NCBI GenBank assembly: GCA_002687255.1
Contig: NYZR01000033.1
Location: forward strand, 1 to 20,548
Direction: 5' to 3'
Length of the DNA: 20,548 nt
From: Candidatus Pacearchaeota archaeon
Lineage (GTDB): Archaea > Nanobdellota > Nanobdellia > Pacearchaeales > GW2011-AR1
This document shows positions 1-6,496 of the stretch, one piece after another; position 1 is the stretch's first letter, and every line of letters starts with the position of its first letter. The notes beneath the pieces were generated by a model. It saw nothing but the letters and a program-made list of their open reading frames with translations. It made no database searches and had not been told where the DNA came from. A program made the translations under genes and the position numbers.

Positions 1-421
1 CCTCTGTCTTAATCAACATCCACACATTTTCACCACAATCCTTCGCCATCTTCACCACCTCTGCCTTAATCTTCGGAATATTCTTATACTGATCTTCAGG
101 AATGATCATCATCACATACCACGGCTTGCTCTCTGCGATCTCCTTAGGAATCTGCTCGTCCTCAACAATCATCCCGCTCGCCGCAGCAGGCATAATCGTA
201 ATCGCCCGAGTGAATTTATATTTCTTCACCAAATCCTTCTTCAACCCATCAAGCTTCTTCTTCAATTTCTCCAGCTCTTCCATCATCTCCTGTGGGGACT
301 TCTGCTTTACTTCCCCTGGCATCGCAGCAACGCCAGGAACACCTAATCCCTTCGTCAAATCATAATTCTTCCCAGAAGAACCCAACGCACCCCCCAGTCC
401 TTGCGCCTTATCGCCAATCAT
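1..421 (-). CDS. Partial gene: N-terminal part of a DPANN nucleotidyltransferase-associated protein (tentative)
   Basis: An open frame runs leftward from ATG at 421 off the window edge (about 140 codons seen) with no stop. The N-terminus is Gly-rich (MIGDKAQGLGGALGSSGK). A charged coiled-coil-like helix follows (MEELEKLKKKLDGLKKDL), then an alpha/beta stretch with AITIMPAAASGMIVEDEQIP, WYVMMIIPEDQYKNIPKIK and VWMLIKTE. From memory this order resembles the region ahead of the nucleotidyltransferase domain in a protein family common in DPANN archaea. The catalytic part would lie outside the window, so the function is inference. The start is supported by a TTTAAA box 26 nt upstream, giving a leaderless mRNA. 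Confidence 0.6.
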   Translation of the reverse strand, partial: MIGDKAQGLGGALGSSGKNYDLTKGLGVPGVAAMPGEVKQKSPQEMMEELEKLKKKLDGLKKDLVKKYKFTRAITIMPAAASGMIVEDEQIPKEIAESKPWYVMMIIPEDQYKNIPKIKAEVVKMAKDCGENVWMLIKTE

Positions 422-442
422 AACTTCTCAAACGAGAGAGAG

Positions 443-450
443 TTTTTAAA
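443..450 (-). promoter_or_regulatory. TATA box of the partial gene ending at 421
   Basis: TTTTTAAA is centred about 26 nt upstream of the ATG at 421. This is the spacing expected when transcription starts at or next to the start codon. Confidence 0.6.
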
Positions 451-466
451 CCTTATCACTAAAAAC

Positions 467-1003
467 TCACGCAGTTTCAACCCAAGACGCACGCTCTCTG
501 CCTTCAACTGAAAAGACAGGAGAATCATAATTCTCTCCTTCAGAAAGAAAACGGCGGTAATGGCCAGGGTAGGTTAAACCATCCCTTCTCCAATAATATC
601 CTGGAGTTTCCTCAATAATTCCTTCCGCAGATGCTAAATCACTCCACCGAGAAGGCGATCTCCAAAGATAGAGGTGGCTCACAAATTGATTGAGACCAAT
701 ACCTGAAAGACCGATAATGCTACTATCTACAATATTACCAGTGGCTTCATAATGCGCAAGAGATCCCCCAAGAGGTATCCCTGTAGCAAAGATTTCTAAA
801 ACAGTGCTCTTAACCAGAGAGAGAAAATCCCTTCTTTGAAACTCCTCTTCAATCTCTGTAGGAAGATAATCCCAATCTTGAGAGAGAAGAAGGGCAGTTT
901 TCCCCACTTCCAATTCTTTCCTCTCCAGGCTATAGAGCTCAAGCCCAGAACTCCCAGGAATAAGTGCGCATAGACTCCGAGAAACAAAATCCAACAAACC
1001 CAT
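467..1003 (-). CDS. Unknown small membrane-associated protein, 178 aa
   Basis: Not recognised. The central part (residues about 65-115) is hydrophobic and Gly-rich (STVLEIFATGIPLGGSLAHY, SSIIGLSGIGLNQFVSHLYL), enough for one or two membrane segments. The C-terminal 60 residues are rich in Trp, Tyr and Arg (WRSPSRW, PGYYWRRDGL, YPGHYRRFL). The layout (short polar N-terminus, Gly-rich hydrophobic middle, charged tail) recalls the unrelated protein at 14411-14890. The start at 1003 is fixed by the TTTATAAA box at 1024-1031. The stop is followed on the transcribed strand by a T5 run. No function is proposed. Confidence 0.6.
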   Translation of the reverse strand: MGLLDFVSRSLCALIPGSSGLELYSLERKELEVGKTALLLSQDWDYLPTEIEEEFQRRDFLSLVKSTVLEIFATGIPLGGSLAHYEATGNIVDSSIIGLSGIGLNQFVSHLYLWRSPSRWSDLASAEGIIEETPGYYWRRDGLTYPGHYRRFLSEGENYDSPVFSVEGRERASWVETA

Positions 1004-1023
1004 ATTCCCAGATCAACTTCAAC

Positions 1024-1031
1024 TTTATAAA
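1024..1031. promoter_or_regulatory. Shared palindromic TATA box of a divergent gene pair
   Basis: TTTATAAA is its own reverse complement. Its centre (1027.5) is 24.5 nt from the A of the minus-strand ATG (1003) and 25.5 nt from the A of the plus-strand ATG (1053). No other A/T-rich box lies in the 49 bp between the two genes. A single TBP site probably serves both leaderless genes. Confidence 0.6.
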
Positions 1032-1052
1032 CCCAATCCCCCTCCAAAAGAA

Positions 1053-1451
1053 ATGTTCCACACCATCTCTCTCAAACACCCCATCGAATACGGCATGTCC
1101 AGCCTCTTCTCCTTCCTCATCGAACTCGGTCTCCTCTTCGCCTTCCTCACCTATCTCCAAACGCACTACCTCATCGCCGCAGCCATCGCCTTCACGGTCG
1201 GTGCCTCAATCAATTACAACATCAACCGCCGTTGGATCTTCCACCATCCGAAACTCTCATATCAAAAAGGCTGGATCACTTTCGTCGTCATCGGAGTCAT
1301 CGGAGTCGGCATTACGCTCGCCCTCCTAGCACTCATCGTGGAAGTCTTCCAGGTCAACGTCATCCTCTCTCGAGTCTTGGTCGGAGCTTTCGTCTTCCTC
1401 TGGAACTTCGGCATGAACACTTATATCACCTTTCAGGAAAAGAGAAAATGA
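1053..1451 (+). CDS. GtrA-family four-helix membrane protein, first tandem copy
   Basis: 132 aa with four hydrophobic segments at roughly residues 15-35, 42-60, 72-96 and 101-122. It carries the family signatures INYNINRRWIF after the second helix and WNFGMNTYITF near the C-terminus, the (N)Y.xxR.(F/W).F pattern of GtrA-like proteins (PF04138). Members are thought to move undecaprenyl- or dolichyl-linked sugars across the membrane for cell-surface glycosylation; the substrate here is unknown. It overlaps the next gene by 4 nt (ATGA) and shares length and sequence with it, so the two arose by tandem duplication. Transcription is probably leaderless from the shared box at 1024-1031. Confidence 0.85.
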   Translation: MFHTISLKHPIEYGMSSLFSFLIELGLLFAFLTYLQTHYLIAAAIAFTVGASINYNINRRWIFHHPKLSYQKGWITFVVIGVIGVGITLALLALIVEVFQVNVILSRVLVGAFVFLWNFGMNTYITFQEKRK

Positions 1452-1846
1452 AAAAGCATATAGAAAAACACGCAAAGAGACATGCCCTCCCTCTTGGAAA
1501 ATACATAGCCACCAGCACCCTCGCAACAGGAATCGACCTAGTAGCCCTTTACCTCCTAACCTCCCTGCTCGGCATCTTCTACTTAGTCTCCGCAACCGCA
1601 GCTTTCCTGATAGGCACAACAGCAAACTACTTCATGAACGCCAGATACACATTCAACCGAGAGCCACATCAGAAAGGTCTCATCTCCTTCACGACAATAG
1701 GGGCCATAGGACTCGTCATCACTCTCGGTTCGATGGCCATCTTCGTAGAATCATTCAAGATCCATTACCTCATCGCCCGTCTCCTAGCGGCAATCCTCAC
1801 GCTCGGATGGAACTACGGCATGAATCATCGATTCACCTTCCGATAA
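1448..1846 (+). CDS. GtrA-family four-helix membrane protein, second tandem copy
   Basis: 132 aa, exactly the length of the preceding gene and colinear with it. TANYFMNARYTF aligns with INYNINRRWIF, QKGLISFTTIGAIGLVITL with QKGWITFVVIGVIGVGITL, and WNYGMNHRFTF with WNFGMNTYITF. The extra feature is a basic N-terminus (MKKHIEKHAKRHALPLGKY). The frame stays open upstream of the ATG at 1448, but that part lies inside the first gtrA in another frame and looks non-coding. The ATGA overlap implies translational coupling, and the pair may form a heterodimer; that is inference. Confidence 0.85.
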   Translation: MKKHIEKHAKRHALPLGKYIATSTLATGIDLVALYLLTSLLGIFYLVSATAAFLIGTTANYFMNARYTFNREPHQKGLISFTTIGAIGLVITLGSMAIFVESFKIHYLIARLLAAILTLGWNYGMNHRFTFR

Positions 1847-1848
1847 CC

Positions 1849-1856
1849 TTAAATAA
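1849..1856 (+). promoter_or_regulatory. TATA box of the gene at 1878
   Basis: TTAAATAA is centred about 25 nt upstream of the ATG at 1878 and starts right after the gtrA stop. The downstream gene therefore probably has its own leaderless transcript. Confidence 0.55.
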
Positions 1857-1877
1857 TCAACCTCAATTTCTTGAAGC

Positions 1878-2780
1878 ATGCCAGAACCAAACACCAGAAC
1901 AGCCATAGATCTAGAGAATCATTTCAGAAATAGAAGCAAGATGCCAGAGATGAGCGAAGTAACAGACCATCTCAGAAATGTTCCAGGTCAAAAACTCATC
2001 GGTGTAACCGACTTCGAAGGGGATGGAAGATACACATCATTCGTTCATCAAAAAGAAGGGCCTGAAAGAGAACAGTATGGAAACGCTTGTTATCTCCCAG
2101 AGGAAGGAACTCTTTTCGTTCACACAGAAGAAGGAAACATCGACCTAGGTCACTTCCTCGTTGTCGGCCATCCAGAAGACATCTCCATCTTCCAAGAAAA
2201 AAAGAGCAGCACACCTCCAAAAATAGAGGAAATCATCAAAGTAGCAAATGACCACGAAGCAATAAAAATCATGGGAGACACGAGAGACACGAGAAAAATG
2301 TGGGACTGCATTGGGAACCGCCCAGATATATGGGAACAACTCGACGGCATCAAAATAACAGGAAGCCATCTTCATCAACAGTATTGGGATGTGGCCCACC
2401 GCCACGGAGTAGAGAGAAAAACACCTAAACAGATATTCACTTCAGACGGTCACAGCGTCAAAGAGATATTAACGACAAGAATGTATGCAGAGATACCAGA
2501 CTTTGATCTCCTGAGAGAAGAAGACCCTTCGCAAGCAGTCCTCGACTGGACAAAACAGGCAGTCACACAGTTAACCTCAGATGACAAAGTCTCATCAAGT
2601 AATTATGTAGCCAATATTGCCCACATACTAATGGTCTTATGGGATCAAGGCGGAGGCCCCATTCCTTCGCTCAGAGGTCTCATACCTGGATGCAATAAAG
2701 GAGATCCATTCCATCCAGACTATCAACCAGGAAACCTTGAGGCATTCAGCAGATGGTTCATCAGCCCACTCCACTGGTAA
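1878..2780 (+). CDS. Probable degenerate PHP-fold (phosphoesterase-like) protein, 300 aa
   Basis: Three stretches follow the order of PHP-domain metal-dependent phosphoesterases. DLENHF (residues 11-16) sits where PHP proteins have DLHxH. LIGVTDFEGDG (40-50) sits where they have iaiTDHdt. LDGIKITGSHLH...DVAHRHGVE...FTSDGHSVKEILTTR (155-201) sits where they have iDaiEv...a...G...tgSDaHs. The first His of motif I is Glu and the TDH His is Phe, while Asp190 and His192 of the last motif are kept. So the fold is likely but metal binding and catalysis may be altered or lost. This was recognised by eye, without a profile search. The 100-residue C-terminal part (ending in WFISPLHW) is unassigned. Confidence 0.6.
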   Translation: MPEPNTRTAIDLENHFRNRSKMPEMSEVTDHLRNVPGQKLIGVTDFEGDGRYTSFVHQKEGPEREQYGNACYLPEEGTLFVHTEEGNIDLGHFLVVGHPEDISIFQEKKSSTPPKIEEIIKVANDHEAIKIMGDTRDTRKMWDCIGNRPDIWEQLDGIKITGSHLHQQYWDVAHRHGVERKTPKQIFTSDGHSVKEILTTRMYAEIPDFDLLREEDPSQAVLDWTKQAVTQLTSDDKVSSSNYVANIAHILMVLWDQGGGPIPSLRGLIPGCNKGDPFHPDYQPGNLEAFSRWFISPLHW

Positions 2781-2782
2781 CT

Positions 2783-2790
2783 CTTATAAA
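2783..2790 (+). promoter_or_regulatory. TATA box of the gene at 2812
   Basis: CTTATAAA is centred 25 nt upstream of the ATG at 2812, directly after the stop of the previous gene. Confidence 0.55.
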
Positions 2791-2811
2791 TCCTCTTCTC
2801 CATAAACATCC

Positions 2812-3354
2812 ATGCCACAAGCAGTCACCCACATTCTCCTCCCGATCCTCCTCGTTTCCTTTTGGCGAGACTACTATCTCCGAAAACGAGACCGATCACA
2901 ATTCCCTCTCCACTACGTCCTCATCGCCGGATTAGGCGGTGTCCTTCCTGACGTTGACTTCGCCGCCTTCTGGCTAGCGAAAGCAGCAGGCATAACAAAC
3001 TACGCCCTCCATCGATCCTATACACACTACCTAATCATCCCGATCATTCTCTTCCTGGGCTTCTTCGCTCTCAAGAATATCAACCATCCCAGCTTAGGCA
3101 GACACAAACTCCGCCTCAATATCATCTGCTTGATGTTAGCCCTAGGCTACACGATCCACATACTCCTCGACGCCTATCTCATGGGCCCGATCCAACTTCT
3201 CCTCCCCTTGATCACCATAGAAATCGGATCTCCTCTGTTACAATCATGGCTCGGCGAAGCAGCAGGCCTCTTCACCGCCACCCTCGATGGCGCCCTCTTA
3301 GTCATCTGGATAACGTATCTCGAATGGAAACACAAGATTTCTAATTTCATATAA
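2812..3354 (+). CDS. YdjM-family metal-dependent membrane hydrolase
   Basis: 180 aa with about four membrane segments. It shows the family pattern (PF04307): His7 in the first helix, GGVLPDVD (residues 42-49) with two acidic ligands, HRSYTH (67-72), and GYTIHILLD (112-120). The conserved His and Asp residues are all present, so an intact zinc-dependent enzyme facing the membrane is likely. Bacterial YdjM is LexA-regulated and its substrate is not established; some relatives act on lipids. It has its own TATA box and is not overlapped by its neighbours. The tRNA-Gly promoter starts 17 nt after its stop. Confidence 0.85.
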   Translation: MPQAVTHILLPILLVSFWRDYYLRKRDRSQFPLHYVLIAGLGGVLPDVDFAAFWLAKAAGITNYALHRSYTHYLIIPIILFLGFFALKNINHPSLGRHKLRLNIICLMLALGYTIHILLDAYLMGPIQLLLPLITIEIGSPLLQSWLGEAAGLFTATLDGALLVIWITYLEWKHKISNFI

Positions 3355-3370
3355 AAGACAAAGCACAACC

Positions 3371-3377
3371 TTTTTAA
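3371..3377 (+). promoter_or_regulatory. TATA box of tRNA-Gly
   Basis: TTTTTAA is centred 30 nt upstream of the first base of tRNA-Gly. Confidence 0.45.
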
Positions 3378-3403
3378 CCAACCCTTCAGATTAAAGAACA
3401 GAA

Positions 3404-3474
3404 GCGCCGATGGTCTAGTGGTAGAATTCCTCGTTGCCAACGAGGCGGCCCGTGTTCGATTCACGGTCGGCGCA
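3404..3474 (+). tRNA. tRNA-Gly(GCC)
   Basis: 71 nt with a complete cloverleaf. The acceptor GCGCCGA (3404-3410) pairs with TCGGCGC (3467-3473), with discriminator A3474. The anticodon stem is CCTCG/CGAGG with loop TTGCCAA, giving anticodon GCC. The T stem is CCGTG/CACGG with loop TTCGATT. The variable loop is 4 nt, and CCA is not encoded. The D arm (GTCTAGTGGTAGAAT) is weakly paired. There is no intron. The 3' trailer is unusual: see 3475-3592 and 3594-3654. Confidence 0.95.
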
Positions 3475-3592
3475 TATGCCCTTGAAAAAGAGCATAGCTC
3501 GTGAAAGCGAGCACAACGTGTTCGATTGGTCAAATCACCGAAGGTGTTTGAGCTCCCGGTGAGCTTGCCTCACCGTGGACACGGTCGGCGCA
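3475..3592 (+). other. Structured trailer of tRNA-Gly with a second, interrupted copy of its T-arm and 3' acceptor strand
   Basis: Four strong hairpins follow the tRNA. A: ATGC..GCAT with inner CTT-GAAA-AAG (3476-3495). B: GCTCG/CGAGC (3497-3512). C: TCAAA, bulged T, CACC-GAA-GGTG, TTTGA (3530-3551). D: CGGTGAG/CTCACCG (3557-3575). Between B and C is CGTGTTCGATT (3517-3527), a copy of the tRNA's T-stem 5' strand plus T-loop. After D comes CACGGTCGGCGCA (3580-3592), an exact copy of its T-stem 3' strand, acceptor 3' strand and discriminator. So the duplicated T-arm is split after the T-loop by 52 nt. The same plan with other sequence follows tRNA-Val. Function unknown: a tRNA-derived integration scar or a structured RNA. 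Confidence 0.75.
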
Positions 3593-3593
3593 T

Positions 3594-3654
3594 GTCTGCT
3601 CACCGCAGCGAGTCTCCGAGCCCGTGAGGAGATTCGAGCAAGAGTGAGTCAGAC
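3594..3654 (+). ncRNA. 61-nt structured RNA element, copy 1 (H/ACA-like candidate)
   Basis: The lower stem GTCTG-CTCAC pairs with GTGAG-T-CAGAC (10 bp, one bulged T). The internal loop is CGCAG (3604-3608) opposite AGCAAGA (3637-3643). The upper stem is CGAGTCTCC/GGAGATTCG (9 bp with one G-U). The apical loop GAGCCCGTGA places GA opposite TGA, as in an L7Ae-binding K-loop. If the lower stem stops at CAG, ACA (3653-3655) follows directly, 16 nt after the upper stem, which is the H/ACA spacing. It begins one base after the duplicated tRNA-Gly 3' end, just as copy 2 begins one base after tRNA-Tyr. Structure is certain from covariation with copy 2. The H/ACA identity is inference. Confidence 0.7.
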
Positions 3655-3697
3655 AGGCCCTCCTAGACAAGACTCACACACTCGAGTAACCCCTAAC

Positions 3698-3705
3698 TAT
3701 TTAAA
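3698..3705 (+). promoter_or_regulatory. TATA box of tRNA-Val
   Basis: TATTTAAA is centred 27 nt upstream of tRNA-Val. The rest of 3655-3728 shows no gene; it is pyrimidine-rich, with CTTCCCTACTC just before the tRNA. Confidence 0.6.
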
Positions 3706-3728
3706 CCCGTTTTCTTCCCTACTCACAA

Positions 3729-3799
3729 GGCCCTATAGTCTAGTGGTAAAACGACTCGTTTACACCGAGTAGTCCGCAGTTCGATTCTGCGTGGGGCCA
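3729..3799 (+). tRNA. tRNA-Val(UAC)
   Basis: 71 nt. The acceptor GGCCCTA pairs with TGGGGCC (one G-U), with discriminator A3799. The anticodon stem is ACTCG/CGAGT with loop TTTACAC, giving anticodon TAC. The T stem is CGCAG/CTGCG with loop TTCGATT. The variable loop is 4 nt, and no CCA or intron is encoded. Its D arm GTCTAGTGGTAAAAC closely matches that of tRNA-Gly upstream, so the two may share ancestry. It is followed by a structured trailer of the same plan as that of tRNA-Gly. Confidence 0.95.
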
Positions 3800-3920
3800 T
3801 GTATGTGCCCAAGAGCACATGTCCTACGACAGCGAACAGTGTTCGCAGTTTCGATTACTGCAATCACGTCAGTGTTGCAGGATCCGAGAATCAAAGATTC
3901 TCGTGAGCTGCGTGGGGCCA
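3800..3920 (+). other. Structured trailer of tRNA-Val with a second, interrupted copy of its T-arm and 3' acceptor strand
   Basis: Same order as the tRNA-Gly trailer. Hairpin A: ATGTGC/GCACAT (3803-3820). Hairpin B: GCGAAC/GTTCGC (3832-3846). Then CGCAG-T-TTCGATT (3844-3856), a copy of T-stem 5' strand plus T-loop with one extra T. Hairpin C: TGCAA, bulged T, CAC-GTCA-GTG, TTGCA (3859-3879). Hairpin D: CGAGAATC/GATTCTCG (3885-3903). Then CTGCGTGGGGCCA (3908-3920), an exact copy of the tRNA-Val 3' end. The interruption after the T-loop is 51 nt, against 52 nt behind tRNA-Gly. Hairpin C keeps the 5-bp stem plus bulged T with different base pairs. No 61-nt element follows this copy. Confidence 0.75.
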
Positions 3921-3938
3921 TTCTCCATCACAATAATT

Positions 3939-3947
3939 CTTAAATAA
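3939..3947 (+). promoter_or_regulatory. TATA box of the gene at 3969
   Basis: CTTAAATAA is centred about 26 nt upstream of the ATG at 3969, so a leaderless start is expected. Confidence 0.55.
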
Positions 3948-3968
3948 CCCTCCAACACTTCAAGTCCC

Positions 3969-4337
3969 ATGGAAACAGAAACTCTCCGAGAAAACACAAT
4001 CCAATCCTTCCAGCACGTGAAACAACACATCGCACAACTCGAGCACGCCCTCATCGAAAACCAATCAGAAATAACTCGGCTGAAAGATCAACTCCAATCT
4101 CTCTCCATAGTCTTAAGCAAACTCAACGGCTCCCTTGATAAATCTCTCACCAAGCCAAAACCAAAGAAGAAAAAGAAAACAACAGCAAAGAAATTCATCG
4201 CCTCCAAAACAGGAACCACCGTCCACAAACCCTCCTGCCCCTGGACGACGAACATGTCAAAGAACAAACAAACATTCACTTCTCTGGCAGCCGCAAAGAA
4301 AGCCGGCCTCAAACCGTGTAAAACCTGTCTAAATTAA
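3969..4337 (+). CDS. Coiled-coil protein with C-terminal Ada-like zinc-binding domain
   Basis: 122 aa. Residues 5-57 form a heptad-rich coiled coil (QHVKQHIAQLEHALIENQSE, LKDQLQSLSIVLSKL). A very basic linker follows (TKPKPKKKKKTTAKK, 61-75). Residues 76-122 match the small Ada-type metal-binding module: FIASKTGTTVHKPSCPW, then FTSLAAAKKAGLKPCKTC. His86, Cys90, Cys117 and Cys120 are the likely zinc ligands. Such modules occur at the ends of nucleases and DNA-repair proteins, so nucleic-acid binding is plausible; no catalytic domain is present. Its stop codon (4335-4337) abuts the stop of the opposing gene with no spacer. Confidence 0.75.
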   Translation: METETLRENTIQSFQHVKQHIAQLEHALIENQSEITRLKDQLQSLSIVLSKLNGSLDKSLTKPKPKKKKKTTAKKFIASKTGTTVHKPSCPWTTNMSKNKQTFTSLAAAKKAGLKPCKTCLN

Positions 4338-4736
4338 TCAATCAGAAGAAATCTCACGAATCCTGCTAAGTCTTTCCCGTAAGGAATCCTTGTCATGAGC
4401 CTCTTCCTCCAAACGACCAACAACAGCCTTAATCCCTCGCCGCTCATCTCGAGTAATCCCCTGGCGGGAAGCGAAAGAAACGTGAACGCCAGGAAGATAG
4501 AATTCATTCCTCATGCCCGTTAATGCAGCAACAGCATCGGGGAAAGAATACCAAGGATACTCATCAAAAGCTTCAACCTCTCCACAAAGCATTCCGAGAG
4601 GATACACATTTCTTGTGAATTCCTGATCTTCATAATCACTACCCTTCCCAACAGCGACAGGTTCGAGATGAGTCTCTCTCATATGAAATCCTCTTCCATC
4701 CTTCATAACCCAAAGTTTATTCTTCCACTTAGCCAT
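4338..4736 (-). CDS. Unknown 132-aa protein in the thermosome operon
   Basis: Not recognised. A soluble, charged protein: residues 1-30 resemble a small beta sheet (KWKNKLWVMKDGRGFHMRET), 60-95 are aromatic and mixed, and the tail is a charged helix (VVGRLEEEAHDKDSLRERLS). No Cys pairs, signal peptide or membrane segment. It starts one base after the thermosome stop (TAG, one base, ATG), so it is almost certainly cotranscribed with it. No SD-like motif is obvious, which fits translational coupling. It converges with the previous gene with no gap between stop codons. Confidence 0.7.
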   Translation of the reverse strand: MAKWKNKLWVMKDGRGFHMRETHLEPVAVGKGSDYEDQEFTRNVYPLGMLCGEVEAFDEYPWYSFPDAVAALTGMRNEFYLPGVHVSFASRQGITRDERRGIKAVVGRLEEEAHDKDSLRERLSRIREISSD

Positions 4737-4737
4737 C

Positions 4738-6363
4738 CTAATCCATCCCCATCATACCAGGCGGCATACCACCACCAATAGCACCACTCGAACCAACCCC
4801 CCCTCCGCCCCCACGAGAAATCAAAACATCATCAATCCGCAAAATCATCTGAGCCACTTCAGCAGCAGAACTCACAGCCTGCGTCTTCACCTTCAACGGC
4901 TCCACAATCCCGGCAGCCAACGTATCCTCAACTTTCTCCGTAAACAAATTCACCCCCGCTCGAGCCTCTCCCATCTCTTGCCTCTGCCGCAACTCGGCCA
5001 GCACATCAATCGGATCCATCCCCGCATTCTCCGCCAACGCCTCCGGAATACTCTCAAGGGCCAAAGCAAACCCCTCTACAGCCAACTGCTCCCTTCCTCC
5101 AAGCGTCTTCGCAAACGCCCGCAGCCGACGAGAAACAGACATTTCGACAGCACCACCTCCAGCAACCACTCGCCCCGAACGAACAGCCGCAACCACATCT
5201 CCGAGAGCATCCTGCATCGCCCGCTCGATCTCATCAACCACATGCCCAGTCCCACCTCTCAAAAGTAAAGTCACCGCCCGAGGATTCTGACACCCACGAA
5301 TAAACGTCATCCCTTCCTCGCCTTGCTTTACCTCTTCAACCATCTCCGCAGCACCAAAGTTCTCCTCACGAACGTCCTGTAAATGAGAAACAATCTTCCC
5401 CCCCGTAGCACGAGCCACCTTTTCCAAATCGCTCTTCGGCACCCGACGACAAGCAAACAACCCCGCCTTCGCCAAATAATACTGAGCGACATCATCAATC
5501 CCTTTCTGACACAGAACCACATTCGCCCCCGAACCAATAATCCGATCGGTCAAATCCTTCAATGATTTTTCCTCATGCTCGATAAATCGCTGCAATTCAT
5601 CAGGAGACGTAATCGAGAGCTTCGCCTCCTGCTCCGGCTGCTTCAGCTCCAGAGCGACATCAGTCAACAAGATCTTCGCCCCTTCAATCTTCTCAGGCAT
5701 ATCTCCATGAGCCCGTTCCTTATCCAAGACCATCCCTTGCACCAAGCTGCTCTCCTCAACCCGCTCCCCCTTCACCTTCTCGATCTTCACATCCCCTATC
5801 TCAACTTTCTTTCCCTCAGCAACCTGATGCACCGCCTGAACAAGCAGCCCAGCAAGATGTTCCTTCTGTCCCTCGGCCCCCTTCCCTGTCATCGCCGTCA
5901 TCGCTAACTGCCTCAACGTTTCTTGATCTTCAACAGGACTCGCCACCTCTTCCAACACTTTCAACGCCTCTTCAGCAGCCAACCGATACCCCTTCGTAAT
6001 CACCGTCGCATGAATCTTCTTCTCTAATAATTCTTCAGCCTCCTCTAATAATTTTCCAGCAAGTAAAGCAGCCGTCGTCGTCCCATCCCCGACTTCCTGC
6101 TCCTGCGTCTTCGCAATATCCACCATCATCTTCGCAGCCGGATGCTCGATCTCCATTTCCTCCAAAATCGTCACCCCATCATTCGTGACAATCGTCTCAC
6201 CTGTGCTGTCAACGAGCATCTTATCCATGCCCTTCGGCCCCAGAGTGCTCTTCACCACATCGGCAACAATCTTCGCCGCCATGATATTATTCCGCTGCGC
6301 ATCCTTGCCCAACGTCCGCTGCGTGTTCTCCGGCAAAATGTAAATCGGTTTATCTTCATTCAT
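4738..6363 (-). CDS. Thermosome subunit (group II chaperonin)
   Basis: 541 aa from the ATG at 6363. ATP-dependent chaperonin that folds cytosolic proteins in a double ring. Seen: ILPENTQRTLGKDAQRNNI at the N-terminus, the nucleotide-binding segments VKSTLGPKGMDKML and VTNDGVTILEEM, the catalytic GDGTTT, then VVAGGGAVEMSVSRRLR and AGVNLFTEKVEDTLAAGIVE. The tail is Gly/Met-rich (GGGMPPGMMGMD), like the GGM tails of archaeal thermosomes. The family's usual length is 540-555 aa. An upstream in-frame ATG at 6387 overlaps the TTTAAA box, so the true start is 6363, 26 nt from the box. A one-base gap links it to the next gene downstream. Confidence 0.97.
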   Translation of the reverse strand: MNEDKPIYILPENTQRTLGKDAQRNNIMAAKIVADVVKSTLGPKGMDKMLVDSTGETIVTNDGVTILEEMEIEHPAAKMMVDIAKTQEQEVGDGTTTAALLAGKLLEEAEELLEKKIHATVITKGYRLAAEEALKVLEEVASPVEDQETLRQLAMTAMTGKGAEGQKEHLAGLLVQAVHQVAEGKKVEIGDVKIEKVKGERVEESSLVQGMVLDKERAHGDMPEKIEGAKILLTDVALELKQPEQEAKLSITSPDELQRFIEHEEKSLKDLTDRIIGSGANVVLCQKGIDDVAQYYLAKAGLFACRRVPKSDLEKVARATGGKIVSHLQDVREENFGAAEMVEEVKQGEEGMTFIRGCQNPRAVTLLLRGGTGHVVDEIERAMQDALGDVVAAVRSGRVVAGGGAVEMSVSRRLRAFAKTLGGREQLAVEGFALALESIPEALAENAGMDPIDVLAELRQRQEMGEARAGVNLFTEKVEDTLAAGIVEPLKVKTQAVSSAAEVAQMILRIDDVLISRGGGGGVGSSGAIGGGMPPGMMGMD

Positions 6364-6385
6364 CCCCTTCCCGGATCTCAGACAC

Positions 6386-6392
6386 ATTTAAA
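6386..6392 (-). promoter_or_regulatory. TATA box of the thermosome gene
   Basis: On the minus strand this reads TTTAAAT. It overlaps an in-frame ATG at 6387 and is centred about 26 nt upstream of the ATG at 6363, which decides the start. Confidence 0.65.
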
Positions 6393-6427
6393 CATTATGG
6401 CACTCGAACACAACAATCCCACGAAAG

Positions 6428-6476
6428 AAAAAAAATGGAAAAGGCCGGGTCATCGGCCTACCAAAAAAAGAAAAAA
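6428..6476 (-). terminator. Hairpin with T runs after the acidic-protein gene
   Basis: AGGCCG (6442-6447) pairs with CGGCCT (6454-6459). On the minus strand there is a T-rich run before the hairpin (6463-6476) and a T8 run after it (6428-6435). It lies between the stop of the acidic gene (6497) and the thermosome promoter. Archaeal termination needs mainly the T runs, so either run could act. Confidence 0.55.
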
Positions 6477-6496
6477 TAGTATGACAAAGAGCGAGT

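Noticed and set aside
1232..1447. Open frame upstream of the second gtrA
   Set aside because: It lies over the first gtrA in another frame and reads as Arg/Ser/His-rich nonsense. The family similarity begins at the ATG at 1448.
3513..3592. The second tRNA 3' ends as extra tRNA genes
   Set aside because: No acceptor 5' strand, D arm or anticodon arm precedes them, so they cannot form a tRNA alone.
3475..3728. RNase P RNA or SRP RNA
   Set aside because: The hairpins are short and local. None of the conserved cores of those RNAs could be found.
3475..3920. CRISPR array
   Set aside because: There are no identical, evenly spaced repeats; the likeness is in hairpin shape and tRNA-derived ends. 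No cas-like gene is nearby.
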